A stretch of DNA of 40,460 nucleotides from an uncultured Desulfovibrionaceae bacterium (GTDB lineage: Bacteria > Desulfobacterota > Desulfovibrionia > Desulfovibrionales > Desulfovibrionaceae). The notes beneath the pieces were generated by a model, which saw nothing but the letters and a program-made list of their open reading frames with translations, searched no databases and had not been told where the DNA came from. The position numbers and the translations under genes were made by a program. Of the stretch, positions 9,409 through 18,333 are shown piece by piece (positions within the stretch are counted from its first letter, which is position 1; the number at the start of each line of letters is the position of its first letter). Where the stretch lies: contig CALUUT010000079.1 in NCBI GenBank assembly GCA_944324045.1, positions 1 through 40,460 on the forward strand. Direction: 5' to 3'.

Positions 9409-10359
9409 ATGAAAAAAACAGCACTGCTTTTCCCCGGACAAGGTTCACAGGAAAAAAACATGGGACGCGATCTTGCCGAATCAGATCGCGATATCATGGA
9501 TATCTGGAAACGAGCCGAACGGGCAAGCAATATTGCTCTGCGTGAAATCTACTGGGATGGAGACGACGCGGCCATGACCGATACCCGCAACCTCCAGCCT
9601 GCGCTTACAGCCGCGAATTTGTCGCTTTGGCATGCGGCCTCAAAAAAGCTGTCTCCCGCCTGCGCCGCGGGACACAGCCTTGGAGAATTTTCCGCTATCG
9701 CCGCTTCCGGGGCCTTAAGCCTGGACGATACGTTCGAAATGGTCGCCCTGCGCGGGCAACTTATGGCCGACGCCGACCCCAGGGGAATCGGGGCCATGTC
9801 CGCCATAGTCAAGCTCAAACTCGAAACCGTGCGCGCGCTTGTGGAAGAAACCGCAAATGAAACCGGAGAACTGCTTATCATCGCCAATTACAATACGCCT
9901 CTTCAGTTTGTGGTCAGCGGGACAAAGGCGGCATGCGCCCATTGCGGCGAACGCGTCAAGGCCATGAAGGGACGCGCCATTTCTCTTGCCGTTTCCGGCG
10001 CGTTTCACAGCCCGCTTATGGAAGACGCCGCGCGCGAACTTGCGCGCGCGCTGGAAAAACGTTCCTGGAACAAGCCGGCGTTTCCCATATATTGCAATGC
10101 CCTGGGAACAGCGGTCAATGACGCCGAATCATTACGAGCCGCAATGCAAAAACAGATGACGTCTTCTGTTTTCTGGATCGACACAATATGCAATCAGTGG
10201 AAAGACGGCGTCCGGCGCTGGGTTGAACTGGGCCCCAAGGCCCTCCTTGTGAAAATGGTGAAACCCATCCTGGAAGACGTGCCCGGCGCGCTTTGTGAAG
10301 AAACCGCCCCGGACGCATGCGCCATATCCAGCAAGGACGACCTTGCGATGTTGCCGTAA
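9409..10359 (+). CDS. fabD: Malonyl-CoA:ACP transacylase FabD
   Basis: A 316-residue enzyme that moves malonyl from CoA to acyl carrier protein, supplying chain-extension units for fatty acid synthesis. The N-terminus LLFPGQGSQ is the oxyanion-hole block. The nucleophile is Ser90 in GHSLGE, and the catalytic His200 lies in SGAFHSP. The length is normal. The start codon ATG is the first of the conserved frame. Unusually it is not beside other fab genes but precedes a YiiX-like gene by 19 bases, so the two may share a transcript. A polyketide-type acyltransferase is the only alternative; nothing nearby suggests one. Confidence 0.95.
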   Translation: MKKTALLFPGQGSQEKNMGRDLAESDRDIMDIWKRAERASNIALREIYWDGDDAAMTDTRNLQPALTAANLSLWHAASKKLSPACAAGHSLGEFSAIAASGALSLDDTFEMVALRGQLMADADPRGIGAMSAIVKLKLETVRALVEETANETGELLIIANYNTPLQFVVSGTKAACAHCGERVKAMKGRAISLAVSGAFHSPLMEDAARELARALEKRSWNKPAFPIYCNALGTAVNDAESLRAAMQKQMTSSVFWIDTICNQWKDGVRRWVELGPKALLVKMVKPILEDVPGALCEETAPDACAISSKDDLAMLP

Positions 10360-10378
10360 TCCGCCTCGGGAGTCCGAC

Positions 10379-11029
10379 ATGAAAACTGCGTTTCCCCGAC
10401 GAGCCGGCCTTGCCGCGTTGACATTATGGCTGGCCCTTTGCATGATCGGCGTCTTTACTTCATTGGGAAAGGCCAAACCAGCTTATGAAAAACTTCAGGA
10501 CGGAGATCTTATTTTTCAGGAGTCAAATTCTCCGCAAAGTCTGGCCATAAAGCTGGCCACGAAATCGCAATATTCCCATTGCGGCATTATTTTCAAGGAA
10601 GGGAGCGAATATTACGTAAGCGAAGCGGTCCAGCCGGTGCAGACCATTCCGCTTAAAGAGTGGATAGAACGCGGGGTACAGCAACGCTATGTGGTCAAGC
10701 GCCTTAAAAACGCGGATACAGTTTTGACTCCCGCCATCGTAGCTGAAATGAAGCGCATAGCGCGCAGTTTCGAAGGCGCGCCCTATGATATCTACTTTGA
10801 ATGGTCGGATACGGCAATGTATTGTTCCGAATTTGTCTGGAAAATATACAACCGCGCGGCCGGCATTGAAATAACTCCTTTGCGGAAAATGAAAGAATTC
10901 AACCTGAATAATCCGCTGGTCAAATTCGAACTCATAAAGCGATATGGACAGGATATCCCGTATGAGCAACTTGCGGTCGCGCCAAGCGACATTCTGCATT
11001 CTCCGCTTCTTGAAACGGTCGAGGAGTGA
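10379..11029 (+). CDS. YiiX/YebB-like permuted NlpC/P60 (papain-like amidase) family protein
   Basis: A 216-residue protein with an N-terminal signal peptide or anchor (hydrophobic residues about 10-30). It then shows the permuted NlpC/P60 order: His67 in SQYSHCGIIF first and Cys149 in MYCSEFVWKIY later. In ordinary NlpC/P60 enzymes the Cys comes first. Members of this family (YaeF/YiiX group) are thought to cleave amide or ester bonds in the cell envelope, but substrates are poorly known. The frame is open further upstream, but the ATG at 10379 follows a CGGGAG ribosome site and gives the signal sequence. It follows fabD by 19 bases and ends before a strong terminator. Confidence 0.83.
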   Translation: MKTAFPRRAGLAALTLWLALCMIGVFTSLGKAKPAYEKLQDGDLIFQESNSPQSLAIKLATKSQYSHCGIIFKEGSEYYVSEAVQPVQTIPLKEWIERGVQQRYVVKRLKNADTVLTPAIVAEMKRIARSFEGAPYDIYFEWSDTAMYCSEFVWKIYNRAAGIEITPLRKMKEFNLNNPLVKFELIKRYGQDIPYEQLAVAPSDILHSPLLETVEE

Positions 11030-11050
11030 CCTTCCTGTTTATTCAAAATA

Positions 11051-11100
11051 AAAAAAAGCGTATGGCGCGGTCTGAATTGAGCCGCGCCATACGCTTTTTT
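11051..11100. terminator. Bidirectional intrinsic terminator
   Basis: Left arm 11051-11070 (A-run then gcgtatggcgcgg) pairs perfectly with right arm 11082-11100 (ccgcgccatacgc then T-run) around an 11-base loop. It serves both the fabD-yiiX-like unit and the converging liv operon. Confidence 0.9.
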
Positions 11101-11145
11101 CATTCCAGTACGCCGCCAGCAACCGGCGACTTCTAAAAATAATCG

Positions 11146-11871
11146 TTATCCGCCCAGATACGCCTTGCGCACTTCCGGATCCGTCGCCAGTTTCTCGCTG
11201 GGGCCTTCGGCGACAACCTGCCCCGTATCCAAAACATATCCCCTGTGCGCTGTTTTCAACGCCAAATGGGCATTTTGCTCAACGACCACAATGGTGAGCC
11301 CTTGCTTGTTCAGTTCGCTAAGCGTGCGGAACATTTCATGCATCAATAAAGGCGCCAATCCCATTGAAGGCTCATCCAACAAAAGAATTTCGCAATTCGT
11401 CATAAGCGCCCGGCCAACCGCAAGCATCTGCTGCTCTCCGCCCGACAATGTGTCGGCCCGTTGCGTGCGCCGCTCCGCAAGACGCGGGAACAACTCAAAA
11501 ATACGCCCCATATCCCGGTGCACATGCGGATCCTTTCTGCGATTCCAGGTCGCAATGACCAAATTTTCCATTACGGAAAGATTTCCGAAAATATGACGGC
11601 CTTCCGGAACCAAAGCCATGCGCAAACGATTCACCACCATGTGCGGCTTCACATCGACTATGGAATTGCCGTTGAGTTTAATGTCTCCTTTGATCAGCCT
11701 GGGCGCCTCAGGCGGCTGCAAACGCATAATGGCTTTCAGGGTTGTGGATTTTCCGGCCCCATTCGCGCCAATCAGGGTCACAATTTCCCCTTTGTTCACA
11801 TGAAAGGTGATTCCGTGTATAGCCTCCACATTCCCATAACCGGCATACAGATTTTCCACGCTCAGCAACAT
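11146..11871 (-). CDS. livF: Branched-chain amino acid ABC transporter, ATP-binding protein LivF
   Basis: A 241-residue ABC ATPase with Walker A GANGAGKST (about 35-43), signature LSGGEQQM and Walker B ILLLDEPSMGLAP. The C-terminus PEVRKAYLGG is typical of LivF. It is one of the two ATPases powering uptake of leucine, isoleucine, valine or related amino acids through LivH/LivM. Its start overlaps the end of livG by 10 bases, so translation is coupled. It is the last gene of livKHMGF and is followed by the terminator at 11051-11100. Confidence 0.95.
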   Translation of the reverse strand: MLLSVENLYAGYGNVEAIHGITFHVNKGEIVTLIGANGAGKSTTLKAIMRLQPPEAPRLIKGDIKLNGNSIVDVKPHMVVNRLRMALVPEGRHIFGNLSVMENLVIATWNRRKDPHVHRDMGRIFELFPRLAERRTQRADTLSGGEQQMLAVGRALMTNCEILLLDEPSMGLAPLLMHEMFRTLSELNKQGLTIVVVEQNAHLALKTAHRGYVLDTGQVVAEGPSEKLATDPEVRKAYLGG

Positions 11872-12638
11872 TGGGCAGCCTCTTCTCCAAGATACGCATT
11901 GATGACCACCGGATTAACCCGGATTTCTTCCGGGGTTCCGCGGGCGATAACTTTCCCGAAATCAAGCACCATGATGCGCGTGCACAAAGACATGACAAGC
12001 TGCATCTGATGCTCGATCATCCATATCGTAATGGGAAAATTGTCGTAAATCCAACGGATCAACCCTATCAACTCCCCAACGTCAGCGGAATTGAGGCCGG
12101 CCGCAGGTTCATCGAGCAACAAAAGCTTGGGCTCAAGCGAAAGGGCTCTCGTCAACTCCACGCGGCGCTGGAGTCCGTAGGGAAGATTTTTCGGAAACTC
12201 CGCCGCATATTCGGTAAGCCCCATTTTTTCAAGCATATTGCGGGATTTTTCTTCAATTTCCCGTTCCCGAATCCGATATTTTTTCGTGCGCAAAAAGGCG
12301 TCCAGCAAGCTGTAGCCAAGATTATGATGTTGGGCTATGCGGATATTGTCCAAAACGGTTAAATCCTTCCAAAGACGGATATTCTGGAAAGTCCGGGCCA
12401 TTCCAAGGCTCGTCACTTCGTTTGTCTTTAAACCGCGCGTGGGCTTTCCGTCAAAAACGACGGAGCCCTCCGTCGGCGTATAAAACCCGGACACCACATT
12501 AAAGACCGTCGTCTTCCCCGCGCCGTTCGGCCCGATAAGAGCCAAAATTTCCCGCTCCTCAAGAGTCAGGTTGAAATCCGTCAGCGCCTGAAGACCGCCA
12601 AAACGCTGAGTCAGGTGCTCCACTTCAAGAAGTGCCAT
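11862..12638 (-). CDS. livG: Branched-chain amino acid ABC transporter, ATP-binding protein LivG
   Basis: A 258-residue ABC ATPase with Walker A GPNGAGKTT (about 36-44) and the LivG-type signature LPYGLQRRVELTRAL in place of LSGGQ. Walker B is LLLLDEPAAGLN. The C-terminal extension VIARGTPEEIRVNPVVINAYLG is characteristic of LivG. It pairs with LivF as the second ATPase of the importer. AAAGG lies 8 bases before the ATG. The downstream livF start is embedded in its 3' end. Confidence 0.95.
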   Translation of the reverse strand: MALLEVEHLTQRFGGLQALTDFNLTLEEREILALIGPNGAGKTTVFNVVSGFYTPTEGSVVFDGKPTRGLKTNEVTSLGMARTFQNIRLWKDLTVLDNIRIAQHHNLGYSLLDAFLRTKKYRIREREIEEKSRNMLEKMGLTEYAAEFPKNLPYGLQRRVELTRALSLEPKLLLLDEPAAGLNSADVGELIGLIRWIYDNFPITIWMIEHQMQLVMSLCTRIMVLDFGKVIARGTPEEIRVNPVVINAYLGEEAAQCC

Positions 12639-12686
12639 AGTACGTACCTTTCATCCATTTCAAACGCGCAATCGCGATTTCTCCGC

Positions 12687-13763
12687 TTATTTTAATGTGA
12701 ACCAGCGCCGCAGGCGCGGGAATACATCCGTCAGTTCCCTGTTGCCCAGCAGTCCTTCCGGCCTGAATTGCATAAGCAAAATGAGAATAAGAGGAATAAG
12801 CACCCATTTCCAGACCTGGCTCAATTCAAACCCGTCAGGCAATACATGTATCGCATGCAACGCGCCGTCCACAGCCGGTATGGCGAAACGCAGCGCTTCA
12901 ACCAGCAGCGTGAACAAAATGGCGGCAAGCACGGAGCCGGAAAGCGAAGCCATTCCGCCCAGATACACCATGACCAGACCTTCGGTGGACTTGAGGATGT
13001 TAAAGGCCTGCGGATTGATATATCCGTACATGTGAGCGTACAGGCCGCCCGCCACGCCGGCAAGCCCGGATGAAACCATGAATGCGACCATTTTAACCCT
13101 GTCCGTGTTCACGCTCATGATTTTTGCGGCCACTTCGTCCTGACACACGGCGGAAATGCCTTTCCCATAGGTGGAATTCACAAGCCGGTACAGGATAAGC
13201 AACGAGATGCCCGTTACAATGATGACCCAGATAAGCATCCAAGGAATGTCAAGGGTATGCCGCATGGCGTTCATGACTTTTCGCATGCCCTGAAGACCGC
13301 GCGGTCCGCCGATGATATCAATGTTTTCAATAAGGGAAATAATGATATAGTTCGCCGCGATGGTGATAATCGCCAGATAATCCCCTCTGGTCCGGAAAGA
13401 AGGAAGCGCGACGACAAGCCCGAAAAGGGCGGCCACGATTCCCCCCACAAGCAGGATGAACAAAAAGAGCCACGGCGCAAGGTAAGGCGGCAGCAACGCC
13501 GCGCCGAGAATTTTATTGTTTGTAAAAAGCGTCACGGACAAAAAGGAAGCCGCATACGCGCCTATGCACATAAAGCCGGCATGTCCGCATGAAAATTCGC
13601 CCATATAGCCGTTCACAAGGTTCAGACTTGATGCAAAAATGATATTGATGCCGATAAACATGATAATCGTCAGCACATACTGATCAAGCATATCCATCTG
13701 AGCCGCGACGACAAGCAGCAGGCACACGACCAAAGCCAAGATATTAAGGGTATATTTTTTCAT
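12687..13763 (-). CDS. livM: Branched-chain amino acid ABC transporter, permease LivM
   Basis: A 358-residue inner-membrane permease with many hydrophobic helices. The LivM hallmark INIIFASSLNLVNGYMGEFSCGHAGFMCIGAYAAS appears near residues 39-73 (given here as the block around NLVNGYMGEFS), followed by the loop LPSFRTRGDYLAIITIA. The pore-associated segment AGVAGGLYAHMYGYINP comes later. It forms the translocation path with LivH. AAGGA lies 8 bases before the ATG. It is the third gene of the livKHMGF order. Confidence 0.94.
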   Translation of the reverse strand: MKKYTLNILALVVCLLLVVAAQMDMLDQYVLTIIMFIGINIIFASSLNLVNGYMGEFSCGHAGFMCIGAYAASFLSVTLFTNNKILGAALLPPYLAPWLFLFILLVGGIVAALFGLVVALPSFRTRGDYLAIITIAANYIIISLIENIDIIGGPRGLQGMRKVMNAMRHTLDIPWMLIWVIIVTGISLLILYRLVNSTYGKGISAVCQDEVAAKIMSVNTDRVKMVAFMVSSGLAGVAGGLYAHMYGYINPQAFNILKSTEGLVMVYLGGMASLSGSVLAAILFTLLVEALRFAIPAVDGALHAIHVLPDGFELSQVWKWVLIPLILILLMQFRPEGLLGNRELTDVFPRLRRWFTLK

Positions 13764-13784
13764 AGATCTGTCCTTTATATCCCC

Positions 13785-14702
13785 TTATATCTTGGTTGTA
13801 TGCGGCACGCCGAACAATCCTGTCGGCCGCCACCACAATATGGCAAGAAGGATAGTAAAGGCAAAAAGATCGCGGAATGTCGAAGGCAGAAAGGCCGCGA
13901 CCATAATTTCAATAAATGCGAGCAGGAACCCGCCGATGAAGGCCCCCCTGATATCGCCGATGCCGCCTACCACAGCGGCAATAAACGCTTTCCAGCCGAC
14001 CATGGCGCCCATATACGGGTCAAGGACGGGATAGGACATCGCAAAAAGCATGCCCCCAAGCCCGGCAATCCCCGACCCCAGGATGAAGGTAAACAAAATG
14101 ACGGTATCCAGCGGAATGCCCATCAGGGGAAGCGCGAATTTATCCCAGGAAACGGCGCGCATTGCCATGCCGATCTTTGTGCGCATGACGACGAATTGCA
14201 GGATGACGAAAACCAGAACAGCCGTGAAGATAACCCACAGCTTCAGGTTGGTGACCGCAATGCCGCCCAGCGTATACACTGTTTTATCTATAAGCTCAGG
14301 CAAACTGCGGCGGCTTGCGCCCAGAAGGGCAAGGTTGCCGTTTTCAAGGATAAGGCCGCACATCAGGGCCGTAATGACCACGTAAAGGCGATGGGCCCCC
14401 TTGCGCCGCAAAGGCTTATACGCAATCCGCTCAAGCAGCACTCCGACGCAGGACGTCAGAATCATCGTCAGGGGGATAGTCAGGGCAAGAACCGCGGTTC
14501 TGGACAAATCAAAGGGAACAGCGTCTCCCAAAAAAAAGGAAGCGACAAAAAAAGCAATGTAGGCGCCTACCATAAAGATATCGCCATGCGCAAAGTTTAT
14601 AAGCTGCAATACCCCGTATACAAGTGTGTACCCTAGTGCAATCAGGGCGTAAAAACTGCCCCATTGCAGGGCGTTGACCACATTTTGGAATAATGTTTCC
14701 AC
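13785..14702 (-). CDS. livH: Branched-chain amino acid ABC transporter, permease LivH
   Basis: A 305-residue membrane permease. It starts VETLFQNVVNALQWGSFYAL, runs into the LivH block LGYTLVYGVLQLINFAHGD, and ends near IMVAAFLPSTFRDLFAFTIL and WRPTGLFG. The GTG at 14702 is preferred: GGAGG stands about 9 bases upstream. The longer frame adds 57 residues of unrelated, non-hydrophobic sequence that is really the livK-livH intergenic region. It forms the channel with LivM. The 175-base spacer to livK contains hairpins that may lower expression of the downstream genes relative to the binding protein. Confidence 0.94.
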   Translation of the reverse strand: METLFQNVVNALQWGSFYALIALGYTLVYGVLQLINFAHGDIFMVGAYIAFFVASFFLGDAVPFDLSRTAVLALTIPLTMILTSCVGVLLERIAYKPLRRKGAHRLYVVITALMCGLILENGNLALLGASRRSLPELIDKTVYTLGGIAVTNLKLWVIFTAVLVFVILQFVVMRTKIGMAMRAVSWDKFALPLMGIPLDTVILFTFILGSGIAGLGGMLFAMSYPVLDPYMGAMVGWKAFIAAVVGGIGDIRGAFIGGFLLAFIEIMVAAFLPSTFRDLFAFTILLAILWWRPTGLFGVPHTTKI

Positions 14703-14877
14703 CTTGGGATTCCTCCAAATGACACCCGAAAAGCATATCTTCCGCACAATCCGGCCGGATGCGGATTGCGTCCGCCGGCCGGAGCGCCCTTCTTCGTTCT
14801 GAAACGAGACGGCCGCTCCGGCTTTAGATACATGCGTCATACGGCAAACGGCGGACAAAAACCGCATCGCCATTCAG
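14703..14877 (-). promoter_or_regulatory. livK-livH spacer with overlapping stem-loops
   Basis: gccggagcg (14778-14786) and cgctccggc (14814-14822) form a perfect 9-bp stem. An inner ttcgtt/aacga pairing (about 14792-14807) sits inside it. A second possible stem (gcgga/tccgc, 14761-14775, with flanking ggcc/ggcc) shares bases with the first. No T-run follows, so this is more likely an RNA-stabilising or attenuating structure that protects livK mRNA than a full terminator. Confidence 0.5.
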
Positions 14878-16035
14878 CTACGGACAAACGGACTCCGTAA
14901 ACAAGAACTCGCCCTTTTCTATGCGCACCACAACGGCGCACTTGATGGGATCGCCCTGTTCGTCAAAGCTCATGGTCCCCGTAATACCTTCAAAGGACTT
15001 GATATTCGCCATAGCGTCGCGAATGGCCGCGCGTTCGTCTTCAAGATTGGGCTTTACTTCGCCGACATCCTGAATGGCCTTTAATACCAGATTGACGGCA
15101 TCCCACGTCAAAGCTGCGATATCATCGGGCACATACCCGTATCTGGCCTTGTACTTTTCAATGAATTCCTTGGTCGCGCCCTGAGCGCCGGCCGCCGCAT
15201 AATGCGTGGAGAAGAACTGACCGTTGCACGGCTCGCCGCACAGGGACGCCAGTTCAGCCGAACCCCAGGCGTCAGACCCCATAAAGGGACCGGTATAGCC
15301 CAGGTCGCGCGCCTGAGGGACAATCAAGGCCACAAAGCTGTAGTTTTCAGGCAGGAAGATAAAATCAGGCTTGGCCGCGATGATTTTGGTAATCTGCGCG
15401 GAAAAGTCCTGATCCTTGGGGCCGTGGGATTCAAAGGCGACAACGCTTCCCGGGCCATGCTTCTTTTCCCAGGTTTCTTTGAAAAAGTCGGCCAGGCCTT
15501 TTGAATAGTCGTTGGAGACCTCGAAAAGAACGGCGGCGGTTTTAGCGTTGAACTGCTTTTCCGCAAAGTTCGCCGCTACCGGGGCCTGGAAAGGATCAAG
15601 AAACGCCGCGCGGAACACCCATGGACGGTCAAAGGTCACTTCCGGGTTTGTGGCCCACGGCGAAATCATGGGAACCTCGCTGTTATCGGCGACTTCGCCG
15701 GCCGGCACAGCCTGACGGGAAGACTGGGGACCGACAAGAGCCAGAACCTCATCGCGTTCAATAAGCTTCATGGTCACGTTGACGGCCGATTCCGGCTTGG
15801 ATTCGTTATCCTCATAGATGAATTCCAGAGGATATTTCACTCCGCCCACTTCCAGACCGCCGGCCGCGTTAATCTCATCTTTCAGGATTTCCGCGGCGAA
15901 CCGGGTGCCTTCGCCAACCTTCGGAATTTCCCCTGTAAGAGGAATCGGAAAACCGATTTTGATGGGTTCCACGGCAAAAGCAGCGCTGCCTATAAGCAGC
16001 GTGCCCATGGCCAATGCGACAAGCAATTTACGCAC
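14878..16035 (-). CDS. livK: Branched-chain amino acid ABC transporter, periplasmic binding protein LivK/LivJ
   Basis: A 385-residue secreted protein with signal peptide MRKLLVALAMGTLLIGSAAF and cleavage near AFA-VEP. The mature start EPIKIGFPIPLTGEIPKVGE fits the type I periplasmic binding fold of the Leu/Ile/Val family. LALVGPQSSRQAVPAGEVAD and the later SFEGITGTMSFDEQGDP are family landmarks. The start is a GTG at 16035 with AGGAGG 8 bases upstream. It captures the amino acid and delivers it to LivHM. As first gene of the operon it is expected to be the most abundant product. Ligand preference, including non-leucine ligands such as other amides, cannot be decided from sequence. Confidence 0.94.
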   Translation of the reverse strand: MRKLLVALAMGTLLIGSAAFAVEPIKIGFPIPLTGEIPKVGEGTRFAAEILKDEINAAGGLEVGGVKYPLEFIYEDNESKPESAVNVTMKLIERDEVLALVGPQSSRQAVPAGEVADNSEVPMISPWATNPEVTFDRPWVFRAAFLDPFQAPVAANFAEKQFNAKTAAVLFEVSNDYSKGLADFFKETWEKKHGPGSVVAFESHGPKDQDFSAQITKIIAAKPDFIFLPENYSFVALIVPQARDLGYTGPFMGSDAWGSAELASLCGEPCNGQFFSTHYAAAGAQGATKEFIEKYKARYGYVPDDIAALTWDAVNLVLKAIQDVGEVKPNLEDERAAIRDAMANIKSFEGITGTMSFDEQGDPIKCAVVVRIEKGEFLFTESVCP

Positions 16036-16144
16036 CTCTCATCCCTCCTTATTTTATAAAAGCGGATGCATTTCCGCATTTATGGGCAATCCAGCCGTCA
16101 AAAAATGCTTTTCCCGGATATATCTATGTATATCATATTATATG

Positions 16145-16173
16145 ACGATACATAAATAATTTTATGGAGTCAA
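16145..16173 (-). promoter_or_regulatory. Candidate sigma-70 promoter of livK
   Basis: On the minus strand TTGACT (16173-16168) is followed after exactly 17 bases by TATCGT (16150-16145). It lies about 110 bases upstream of the livK GTG. The -35 box is a 5/6 match and the -10 a 4/6 match. Confidence 0.45.
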
Positions 16174-16451
16174 AGATATTCTTATAAGAAAAAAACTGCA
16201 TCCCATGATTTTCAAATGTGAGAAAAGCCTTAATATTAAATTTTGAAAACTATTATCAATGAAATAAAGACGGGACTCTTCCGGTTCTTTTGTGCGGTTA
16301 GAATCCATAGTGCAGTGCCTGCTTCATGCAGTCGCCTGTTTTACAATTGCAAAGTCTTCTAAAAGCAGGCACAATCCAATGATAACAGCCATATGGCTTT
16401 CAAAAAACTTTCGCACTACGCAAAAGAATTGTCAATTTGAAATTTGTTTTT

Positions 16452-16460
16452 TGCTATAAT
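16452..16460 (+). promoter_or_regulatory. Extended -10 promoter element upstream of argS
   Basis: TGCTATAAT is a perfect extended -10 (TGn plus TATAAT), located about 205 bases before argS. The -35 position is weak, which is tolerated by extended -10 promoters. A closer alternative is TTGGCA (16563-16568) with TAGTCT (16586-16591) at 17-base spacing, but its -10 is poor. Confidence 0.4.
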
Positions 16461-16665
16461 AACTTTTTATAACACCGCAAAGACGCTCCAACGGCAAGCC
16501 GCCCCGCATGCTCCAATTCTCTCCGCCCAAAAACAGGCCACTTCGGCAGAGGCTCTTTAATCTTGGCAGCCGAAAAAAAAATTGCTAGTCTAGTCCGCTC
16601 GTTCAGGGAGCATCCTTGCATGCCTTCACTGAAACCATCACCCTACATGAGGACAGGAATACTAC

Positions 16666-18321
16666 ATGCGCGCCAAACAATACCTGCTTGAGCACCTTGC
16701 CCGCATCGTCGCGGATATGGGCCTGGCCCTGCCTGAAAAGCTTTCGATTGAATTTCCCAAAGACAAGAGCCATGGCGACTTGGCCACCAACCTATGCATG
16801 CTGCTGGCGAAACAGGCTCACATGCGCCCACGGGAACTCGCCGTACAGATAGGCGAAAAACTTGTCGCCGAGGATGCGTTCATCGCCAAAGCGGAAGCGG
16901 CCGGCCCCGGATTTTTGAATATCACATTTTCGCAGGGCTTCTGGCAAAAAACCCTGACCGACATCATTCATGAAGGCGACAGATTCGGCTCGTCGAACGT
17001 GGGGAACGGCCGCAAGGTTCAAGTTGAGTTCGTTTCCGCCAACCCGACCGGCCCGCTGCATATAGGGCACGGAAGAGGAGCCGCGGTAGGCGACAGCCTG
17101 GCCAGGGTGCTGCGGTTTGCGGGATACGACGTTTCAACCGAATATTATATTAATGACGCCGGGTTGCAAATGCGCATCCTTGGGGCTTCAGTATGGGTTC
17201 GAGCGCAGCAATTGTCCGGCCGGGATATTCCCTTGCCTGAAACCTACTACCAGGGCGAATACATCACGGATATCGCCCGCGAGCTTTTAAGGAAGAATCC
17301 CGCGCTCCCGGAAATGCCCGAAAAAGAGGGCACGGACATATGCTTTGAATATGCCATGAACGACATTCTGTCGGGAATCAAAAAAGACCTGGCCGACTTC
17401 CGCGTTCGCCACGATGTCTGGTTTTCAGAAAACTCGCTGGTTCAGACAGGGGCTGTGGACAGGGGAATCGAACGGCTCAAGGGTTCCGGTCTCGTCTATG
17501 AGGAAGATGGCGCGATATGGCTTAATACCATGGCCCTTGGCGACGACAAGAACAGAGTGCTGAAAAAGTCGAACGGCTATTTCACCTATTTCGCCTCTGA
17601 TATCGCCTACCATCATAACAAGTTCGAAAGAGGCTTTGACCTGGCCGTCGATATATGGGGAGCCGATCATCACGGATATGTCCCGCGCATGCGGGCCGCC
17701 ATGAAAGCGCTTGGCTACCCGGACGAAGCGTTTGACGTCATCCTGATACAGCTTGTCAATCTCTTGCGCGACGGCGTCCAGGTCGCCATGTCCACGCGCT
17801 CCGGACAATTCGTCACGCTTGCCGATGTCTTGAGCGAAGTCGGCGCGGATGCGGCCAGATTCATGTTTTTATCCAGAAAAAGCGACAGCCCGCTGGATTT
17901 CGACCTGGAAGTCATGAAACGTCAGAGCATGGACAATCCGGTATACTATGTCCAGTACGCCCACGCGCGCGTCTGTTCAGTCTTGCGCAAAGCGAAAGAA
18001 AAAGGAATCGCGCTTTCAGAAGATATTACTCCTGAAATGACGGCGCCTTTGGCCGCGCCTGACGAAATCGCCATTTTAAAACTTCTTGACGGATTTACCG
18101 ACGTCATATCCGGCGCAGCCCGCACGCTTTCTCCGCATCATGTCAGCTACTACCTTTTGGAATTGGCCGGCTCATTGCACAGCTATTATTCTTCATATCC
18201 GGTACTGAACGCAACGGATCAAAATATTGTGCAAGCCCGCCTTGCGCTTATGCGCTCCATTGGCATTGTCATCAGAAACGGACTTGACCTTTTGGGCGTA
18301 TCGGCGCCTGAAAGCATGTAA
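16666..18321 (+). CDS. argS: Arginyl-tRNA synthetase
   Basis: A 551-residue class I aminoacyl-tRNA synthetase that charges tRNA-Arg. The HIGH motif is at residues 132-135 within ANPTGPLHIGHGRGAAVGD. The KMSKS-equivalent loop is VAMSTRSGQFVTL. IWGADHHGYVPRM and the C-terminal anticodon-binding (DALR) domain ending RNGLDLLGVSAPESM complete the family pattern. The length is normal. AGGA stands just upstream of the ATG (ggacaggaatactac). A SPOR-domain gene begins 12 bases after the stop, suggesting one transcript. Confidence 0.97.
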   Translation: MRAKQYLLEHLARIVADMGLALPEKLSIEFPKDKSHGDLATNLCMLLAKQAHMRPRELAVQIGEKLVAEDAFIAKAEAAGPGFLNITFSQGFWQKTLTDIIHEGDRFGSSNVGNGRKVQVEFVSANPTGPLHIGHGRGAAVGDSLARVLRFAGYDVSTEYYINDAGLQMRILGASVWVRAQQLSGRDIPLPETYYQGEYITDIARELLRKNPALPEMPEKEGTDICFEYAMNDILSGIKKDLADFRVRHDVWFSENSLVQTGAVDRGIERLKGSGLVYEEDGAIWLNTMALGDDKNRVLKKSNGYFTYFASDIAYHHNKFERGFDLAVDIWGADHHGYVPRMRAAMKALGYPDEAFDVILIQLVNLLRDGVQVAMSTRSGQFVTLADVLSEVGADAARFMFLSRKSDSPLDFDLEVMKRQSMDNPVYYVQYAHARVCSVLRKAKEKGIALSEDITPEMTAPLAAPDEIAILKLLDGFTDVISGAARTLSPHHVSYYLLELAGSLHSYYSSYPVLNATDQNIVQARLALMRSIGIVIRNGLDLLGVSAPESM

Positions 18322-18333
18322 AAGAGAAATTCC

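Larger units (their letters stand above)
16036..16665. other. 630-base AT-rich divergent intergenic region (livK / argS)
   Basis: No convincing gene is visible. The region holds the livK promoter (16145-16173), a candidate plus-strand promoter (16452-16460) and a long-range inverted repeat. In that repeat GTGCCTGCTT (16315-16324) and AAGCAGGCAC (16363-16372) are exact reverse complements separated by 38 bases. The size and AT-richness leave room for a small RNA or several regulator sites. Confidence 0.5.
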
